Shown: positions 36,771-41,552 of the stretch, piece after piece
Numbering within the stretch: position 1 is the first letter of the stretch
Layout of the letters: each line of letters starts with the position of its first letter
Source of the DNA: Pseudoxanthomonas spadix
GTDB lineage: Bacteria > Pseudomonadota > Gammaproteobacteria > Xanthomonadales > Xanthomonadaceae
Length of the DNA: 41,552 nt
Assembly: GCF_003703395.1 (NCBI RefSeq)
Contig: NZ_RDQN01000012.1
Location: forward strand, 1-41,552
Direction of reading: 5' to 3'
Notes under the pieces: generated by a model
Told to the model about the DNA's origin: nothing
What the model saw: only the letters and a program-made list of their open reading frames with translations
Database searches by the model: none
Program-made: the position numbers and the translations under genes

Positions 36771-37388
36771 GTGCACGGCCAGGGCCTGCGCTACCTGGCG
36801 CTGGGCGATTCCTACACCATCGGCGAAGGCGTGCCCGAAGCCGGGCGCTGGCCGGTGCAGCTGGTCCAGGCGCTGCGCGCCCAGGGCATCGCGTTGCAGC
36901 CGCCGCAGATCGTCGCCACCACCGGCTGGACCAGCGAGGAACTGGCCGCCGCCATCGATGCGGCCGCGCCAGCCGGCGATTACGACCTGGTCAGCCTGGG
37001 CATCGGTGTCAATGACCAGTATCGCGGCCGCAGCGTCGATCAATACCGCGCACAGTTCGCCGTGCTGCTGGAGCGGGCAATCGGGTTCGCCTCAAATCGC
37101 CCCGCGCGCGTGCTGGTGCTGTCGATCCCCGACTGGGGCCTGACCCCGTTCGCCATTGCCCAGCAACGCGACGGCGCGGCCACGTCCGCGCAGATTGATG
37201 CCTTCAACGCCGCCGCACATGCCCTGTGCCGGGCGCGCGGGGTGGCCTTCGTCGACATCACCCCGCTCAGCCGGGCCCATGGCCATCAAGCCGACATGTT
37301 GGCCGGCGACGGGCTGCATCCGTCGCCGGCGATGTACGCGCTGTGGACCGCATTGGCACTCCCTGCGGCGCGCAATGCGCTAGCCTGA
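36771..37388 (+). CDS. SGNH/GDSL-type hydrolase, cytoplasmic
   Basis: 205 residues from a GTG three bases after alaA. The catalytic serine is Ser14 in LGDSYTIGEG; the oxyanion Asn81 is in GIGVNDQYRG; Asp180 and His183 are in GDGLHPSPAMY. No signal peptide is visible, unlike TesA-type members, so it probably acts in the cytoplasm on an ester of unknown identity. Close spacing suggests one message with alaA and the methyltransferase that follows after 30 bases. Confidence 0.88.
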   Translation: MHGQGLRYLALGDSYTIGEGVPEAGRWPVQLVQALRAQGIALQPPQIVATTGWTSEELAAAIDAAAPAGDYDLVSLGIGVNDQYRGRSVDQYRAQFAVLLERAIGFASNRPARVLVLSIPDWGLTPFAIAQQRDGAATSAQIDAFNAAAHALCRARGVAFVDITPLSRAHGHQADMLAGDGLHPSPAMYALWTALALPAARNALA

Positions 37389-37418
37389 GTACTTCCCGCC
37401 GACCGCCGAAGGAACGAC

Positions 37419-38159
37419 GTGAGCGACGCCACCCGACCCATGCCCGCGCAACAGGCGCTGACCATCGCGCGCGCATTCCTGCCCCAGCGGCCGTGGGGCA
37501 ACCGCTACGACTACTACTACACCCGCGCCAAGCTGCGTACCGACCCGCTGTACCCGGGCGTGCTGGCGGTCCTGCGCGATACGCCGGGCCCGGTGCTGGA
37601 CCTGGGGTGCGGCCTGGGCCTGCTGGCCCACGCGCTGCATGCCGACGGCCAGTCGCGTGCCTATTACGGTGTGGACATCGACGCCGGCAAGATCCAGCGC
37701 GCCCGCCAGATCGCGCGCCGCACAGGCCTGGCCGAGGCCCGTTTCGAAGTGCTCGACCTGACCGTGCGCTGGCCCGAACACGCAGGCAACGTGGCCATCC
37801 TGGACATGCTGCAGTACCTGCCCGAGACGGTGCAGGCCGGCTTGCTGGCGCACACCGCGCGCATGCTCGCCCCCGGCGCCAAGCTGGTGATCCGCAGCGC
37901 CCTGGGCGATGACAGCGGCCGCGGCCGCACCACCCGGGTCACCGACCTGATTGCACACCTGGCCGGATGGATGCAGGAAGTCCCCAAGAGCTACCCGACC
38001 CGCGAAACCCTGCAACGCCATCTAAGCGCCGCCGGCCTGACCGCGACCTTCTCGCCGCTGTACGGCAACACGCCGTTCAACAACTGGTTGATCGTGGCCG
38101 AGCGGGCGCAAAAACACGCGCGTCAGGCGCCTGGCGGTAGACACGCTCCAGGCGCGTGA
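37419..38159 (+). CDS. Class I SAM-dependent methyltransferase
   Basis: 246 residues from a GTG preceded by AAGGAAC. The SAM-binding motif I is VLDLGCGLGLLAHAL, with the acidic strand-2 YYGVDIDAGKI and a motif II-like NVAILDMLQYL. The N-terminal ALTIARAFLPQRPWGNRYDYYYTRAKL is conserved-looking but not assigned by me. The substrate is unknown; small-molecule or lipid methylation is likelier than protein. The last 17 residues, after LIVAER, are encoded by a GC-rich hairpin (CACGCGC 38115-38121 with GCGCGTG 38152-38158) and look like a late extension. Confidence 0.87.
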   Translation: MSDATRPMPAQQALTIARAFLPQRPWGNRYDYYYTRAKLRTDPLYPGVLAVLRDTPGPVLDLGCGLGLLAHALHADGQSRAYYGVDIDAGKIQRARQIARRTGLAEARFEVLDLTVRWPEHAGNVAILDMLQYLPETVQAGLLAHTARMLAPGAKLVIRSALGDDSGRGRTTRVTDLIAHLAGWMQEVPKSYPTRETLQRHLSAAGLTATFSPLYGNTPFNNWLIVAERAQKHARQAPGGRHAPGA

Positions 38160-38320
38160 CTTCGAGGCGAAAGCTCACCGCCTGTAGGGCGCTCTGCGCG
38201 ATTGGCAACCTGCCCGGCTTCTGCCGCCTGCGCTCCCTGACAATCGGCGCCGGGCCGACGACATGCCCCTGCACACTTGCGCCTTGGCTGATCCGCCTGC
38301 GATAGGTCTGCCATGGGCAA

Positions 38321-39991
38321 TCAAAAATCGAACGCGACTTGCGCCCATATCTGCGGCTCGCGCGCGTGCCCGTCTTGAGCCTCGGCACTGCCCAGCTTCC
38401 AGGACGCCGAGGCGCCGAGCCGCCACCCGTGCGCAGCCCAGTCAGTGCCCAGGCCAATGCCTGAAAGACTGCGGTGGTTGCCACCGTCGTCCCATGGGTC
38501 TTTGCTGAGGCGCACCTGTCCGTGATCGATGAAGACCGACATTCGCCAAGCCTCGGTCAGGGCCTGGCGCACCTCTAGGTTGGCCAGCCAACCCTGGTCG
38601 CCGGCCGCCTCTGCCTGAGGATAAGCACGCACGCCATAGGCGCCGCCCAGATAGAATTTCTCCGAGCTGTCCAGGTTGCGGTCACTCCACTGGCCCTGCA
38701 ATTGCGCGTACACGCTGAAACGGCCAGCAATGCGTTGCAGCCGCACCAGGCTTGGACGTATCACGTTGAAATTGCCGGCCGCGTCGGTGGTGGCCGCGTC
38801 CAGCACCCGCCCTTCGGGGTCCTCGATGTCCAGCTGACCATGGCTCCAGGACAAGGCGAAGCTGTTTGCGCCGCCGCCCAACCAACCGTCGCGCTCGTCC
38901 CCACGCAAGGTCGTGGTCCATACGCGCGAACGCTTCCTGCTGCGGATGTCGTACAGGTCTATGTCGTCGCGCAAGTTCTTGTGGTCGTACTGCAGCGTGA
39001 CGTAGAGCGCGGCATCGCGTCTGCGCAGCAGCGGCTGGGAGACGTACATGCTGGCAATGCGCGCCAGGCCGTGGCCGCGCAGATCGGCGAAGTCCTTGCC
39101 CAATTCGTAGTCCATTCGTGACCACGCCAGTCCGAGGCGGGTGGACCAGGGTCCGACCGGCACTTGCCAGCCCGCCCGGTAGTAGTGCTGATCCTCGCTC
39201 GTGCCCAGTGCGCGCAGGCTCAATCGATCGCCGAGGCGCAGCGGGCTGTTGATGTCCAGGCTGCCGCCCAGGCGATATTCACCGGTGTAGCGATTGCCGA
39301 AATTGTCCGCCTCGATCGTGCCGCTCAGCATCGGCTCCGGCTGTACCTCAACGACCAGGTCGGTTGCGCCGACACTGGCGCCTGGCTGTAGCGTGGCCTT
39401 GGCCTGCACGCCTGCCAAGTCGCGCAAGGACAAAAGGGCCCGTTCCAGCGGTGCAACACGCACCGCTTCGCCCGGCTTCAGCGTGCGCAGGGGTGCTGCC
39501 ACTGCGGCTTGGCGCAGGCGCGAGGTGTTGTGGACCTGGACCTGGCCGTAGCGCCCTTCCAGCACCGCGATCCTGACCTGGCCCTGATCGATTGCTTGGG
39601 CAGGCAAGTAGGCGCGGGCGAGCGGATATCCGCGCGCGCGGTAGTGCTGGGTAAGGCGATGGGCGCCGGCCTGCAACTGGCCCAGTGAGACCTGCCGGTG
39701 CACCAGGTCGTCCAGTAGCGGCAGCAGCTCTGTGCTCGGGATCGCGCTGTTGCCTTCGAGGACGAAGCCGTCCACCCACACCCGTTGGCTGCTCTGCGCC
39801 TCCTGCTGCAACGGCGCGTCCGGCAGGTCCAGATCGAGTGACTGTTTCTGCGGCAGCGACGGTGGCCGCTGCTCTAGTTCGCGCATCGAGCGGCCGGCGT
39901 CAGGCACCACGGGGTTCTGCACCGGCACTTGCTGGGCATGGGCCTGAAGCGCAGCGACGCCGCTGAGCAGGCAAAAACAGAGCCGTTTCAT
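38321..39991 (-). CDS. Two-partner secretion outer-membrane transporter (TpsB, ShlB/FhaC family)
   Basis: 556 residues. Signal peptide 1-19 (cleavage after AHA). An N-terminal plug-helix region is followed by two POTRA domains (about 72-147 and 148-218, opening VDGFVLEGNSAI). A 16-strand beta barrel begins near 222 (GTIEADNFGNRYTGEYR) and ends with the terminal phenylalanine of QVAFDF. The loop-6 motif reads VRAY (454-457) where FhaC-type proteins usually have VRGY/F. It exports the TpsA protein encoded just upstream; the two genes overlap by four bases (ATGA). Confidence 0.93.
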   Translation of the reverse strand: MKRLCFCLLSGVAALQAHAQQVPVQNPVVPDAGRSMRELEQRPPSLPQKQSLDLDLPDAPLQQEAQSSQRVWVDGFVLEGNSAIPSTELLPLLDDLVHRQVSLGQLQAGAHRLTQHYRARGYPLARAYLPAQAIDQGQVRIAVLEGRYGQVQVHNTSRLRQAAVAAPLRTLKPGEAVRVAPLERALLSLRDLAGVQAKATLQPGASVGATDLVVEVQPEPMLSGTIEADNFGNRYTGEYRLGGSLDINSPLRLGDRLSLRALGTSEDQHYYRAGWQVPVGPWSTRLGLAWSRMDYELGKDFADLRGHGLARIASMYVSQPLLRRRDAALYVTLQYDHKNLRDDIDLYDIRSRKRSRVWTTTLRGDERDGWLGGGANSFALSWSHGQLDIEDPEGRVLDAATTDAAGNFNVIRPSLVRLQRIAGRFSVYAQLQGQWSDRNLDSSEKFYLGGAYGVRAYPQAEAAGDQGWLANLEVRQALTEAWRMSVFIDHGQVRLSKDPWDDGGNHRSLSGIGLGTDWAAHGWRLGASASWKLGSAEAQDGHAREPQIWAQVAFDF

Positions 39992-41552
39992 CGTGTTCCT
40001 CGTTTGGCGCAGTCCTGGGCTCCAGCCGGCACCTGTTCATCAGCGATACAAGACCAAGGCAGACGAATACCGTCGGCGATCACTTCATACGAGGCACCAG
40101 TGCCGGTGCTATCCGCCGGATCGGCTGCATGACGTTCGCCCCGATGCAGCGACGCCAGCGCAGCGGCATAGCCCGGCGGCAACTGCCGCGTCCATTCCTC
40201 GGCCGGAGCAGCCTGGATGCTCAACAAGCCATCGATGTAATCTATGGCATAGTTGTCCGAGATCAGACCACTGGCGGTGATCGAGTAACTGCCAGGGGCG
40301 ATCGCCCCCTGCGAAGTTCCGCCGTAGACCAGCGTTCCGCGGAGCACCGAGGCGTCCTCTCCGTTGACCCAGCCGCTGTAGCTCACCCCATTGCCGCCAC
40401 TCCAGGCTAGGCCGTCGTAGGTCTTGGAGGCATCGTTGGCGGTGATCGTCAGCCCGGCCTTGCCCACGGTCAGGGTGCCGTCGACATAGCTGATGGCGTA
40501 GTTCGACAGCCCGGTGCCATCGGCGTTGGCCGCGGTGATGGTGTAGTTGCCCACCGTGGCGGTCGAAGCAGCACCGGCGCTGGACAGATCCACGCTGCTC
40601 ACCGTATCGCCATTGACCAGGCCCGAAGCCGTATAGCCACTCAGGCTCGCGCTCTGGCCGTAGGTCTTGGAGGCATCGTTGGCGGTGATCGTCAGCCCGG
40701 CCTTGCCCACGGTCAGGGTGCCGTCGACATAGCTGATGGCGTAGTTCGACAGCCCGGTGCCATCGGCGTTGGCCGCGGTGATGGTGTAGTTGCCCACCGT
40801 GGCGGTCGAAGCAGCACCGGCGCTGGACAGATCCACGCTGCTCACCGTATCGCCGTTGACCAGGCCCGAAGCCGTGTAGCCGGTGAGGCTCGCGCTCTGG
40901 CCGTAGGTCTTGGAGGCATCGCTGGCGGTGATCGTCAGACCGGCCTTGCCCACGGTCAGGGTGCCGTCGACATAGCTGATGGCGTAGTTCGACAGCCCGG
41001 TGCCATCGGCGTTGGCCGCGGTGATGGTGTAGTTACCCACCGTGGCGGTCGAAGCAGCACCGGCGCTGGACAGATCCACGCTGCTCACCGTATCGCCATT
41101 GACCAGGCCCGAAGCCGTGTAGCCGGTGAGGCTCGCGCTCTGGCCGTAGGTCTTGGAGGCATCGTTGGCGGTGATCGTCAGCCCGGCCTTGCCCACGGTC
41201 AGGGTGCCGTCGACATAGCTGATGGCGTAGTTCGACAGCCCGGTGCCATCGGCGTTGGCCGCGGTGATGGTGTAGTTACCCACCGTGGCGGTCGAAGCAG
41301 CACCGGCGCTGGACAGATCCACGCTGCTCACCGTATCGCCATTGACCAGGCCCGAAGCCGTGTAGCCGGTGAGGCTCGCGCTCTGGCCGTAGGTCTTGGA
41401 GGCATCGTTGGCGGTGATCGTCAGCCCGGCCTTGCCCACGGTCAGGGTGCCGTCGACATAGCTGATGGCGTAGTTCGACAGCCCGGTGCCATCGGCGTTG
41501 GCCGCGGTGATGGTGTAGTTACCCACCGTGGCGGTCGAAGCAGCACCGGCGC
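39988..41552 (-). CDS. TpsA-like repetitive exoprotein, C-terminal part (MBG/YDG repeats), partial
   Basis: Only the C-terminal 521 codons are in the window; the frame is open to the right edge. It consists of tandem 81-residue MBG/YDG-type beta domains (unit with YAISYVDGTLTVGKAGLTIT, ASKTYGQSASL and GYTASGLVNGDTVSSVDLSS). A last divergent domain (SKTYDGLAWSGGNGVSYSGW) and a tail of about 85 residues with two cysteines follow. Such repeats form the stalk of large adhesins secreted by TpsB partners. The TPS secretion signal would be at the missing N-terminus, so TpsA identity rests on the coupled transporter gene and the repeat type. Confidence 0.88.
   Translation of the reverse strand, partial: AGAASTATVGNYTITAANADGTGLSNYAISYVDGTLTVGKAGLTITANDASKTYGQSASLTGYTASGLVNGDTVSSVDLSSAGAASTATVGNYTITAANADGTGLSNYAISYVDGTLTVGKAGLTITANDASKTYGQSASLTGYTASGLVNGDTVSSVDLSSAGAASTATVGNYTITAANADGTGLSNYAISYVDGTLTVGKAGLTITASDASKTYGQSASLTGYTASGLVNGDTVSSVDLSSAGAASTATVGNYTITAANADGTGLSNYAISYVDGTLTVGKAGLTITANDASKTYGQSASLSGYTASGLVNGDTVSSVDLSSAGAASTATVGNYTITAANADGTGLSNYAISYVDGTLTVGKAGLTITANDASKTYDGLAWSGGNGVSYSGWVNGEDASVLRGTLVYGGTSQGAIAPGSYSITASGLISDNYAIDYIDGLLSIQAAPAEEWTRQLPPGYAAALASLHRGERHAADPADSTGTGASYEVIADGIRLPWSCIADEQVPAGAQDCAKRGTR
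40417..41552. repeat. Near-identical 243-bp tandem repeats in the exoprotein gene
   Basis: The marker GTAGGTCTTGGAGGCATCG recurs at 40417, 40660, 40903, 41146 and 41389, exactly 243 bp apart, giving four full copies and a fifth cut by the window edge. Copies differ at only a few bases (for example GTTGCCCACC or GTTACCCACC; CACTCAGG or CGGTGAGG). The unit is 81 codons, so gain or loss of copies keeps the frame. Confidence 0.95.

Noticed and set aside
40417..41552. Regular repeats that could suggest a CRISPR array.
   Set aside because: The 243-bp unit is uninterrupted coding sequence with no variable spacers.

Overview
The window looks like chromosomal DNA from a GC-rich gammaproteobacterium of the Xanthomonadaceae (Lysobacteraceae), close to Xanthomonas, Stenotrophomonas or Pseudoxanthomonas. 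The evidence is the gene order (ampG-xthA / pyrE / algC-dut-coaBC / radC / argS-SPOR protein; aceB-aceA beside a LysR gene), the protein sequences, and several families of short palindromic intergenic repeats. The genus cannot be fixed from sequence reading alone.

Layout. 1-326: no gene, but three tandem sigma70-type promoters fire leftward out of the window; their strength and GC-rich discriminators suggest a stable-RNA (probably rRNA) operon just outside. 327-9085: tyrS, an M23 murein endopeptidase coupled to anmK, a gloA-dld pair, a small ribbon-helix-helix protein, ampG and xthA. AnmK and AmpG are both murein-recycling functions. GloA and D-lactate dehydrogenase are two steps of methylglyoxal disposal. 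9191-15442: pyrE and a periplasmic coiled-coil protein, then the leftward coaBC-dut-algC operon, whose phosphohexomutase carries an extra membrane-anchored N-terminal module, then radC. 15443-15813: a dense structured repeat region. 15814-19532: argS, an FtsN-like SPOR protein, a four-helix membrane protein and a YdfG-type SDR, tightly packed.

19539-23350 is the accessory-looking part. It holds a 966-residue fusion of a RelE/ParE-like N-terminal domain, a UvrD/TRANK1-type superfamily 1 helicase and an ankyrin segment. Next come the truncated 3' end of an acyltransferase-3 gene and a VapBC toxin-antitoxin module with a perfect inverted-repeat operator over the vapB start. The fusion protein is the best candidate in the window for an undescribed system.

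23385-38159 returns to housekeeping genes: divergent speA and speE (polyamines), a secreted glycerophosphodiester phosphodiesterase, ubiK, a 168-bp palindromic element, comM, the glyoxylate-shunt genes aceB and aceA with a divergent LysR regulator and a LysR-type box between them, rsgA, then alaA with an SGNH hydrolase and a methyltransferase. 38321-41552 is a two-partner secretion locus: a TpsB outer-membrane transporter translationally coupled to a TpsA exoprotein made of near-identical 243-bp tandem repeats that runs off the right edge.

Most of the window is densely coding. Long open frames on the opposite strand of real genes are products of high GC and were not annotated. No tRNA, CRISPR array, intact insertion sequence or prophage gene was seen.
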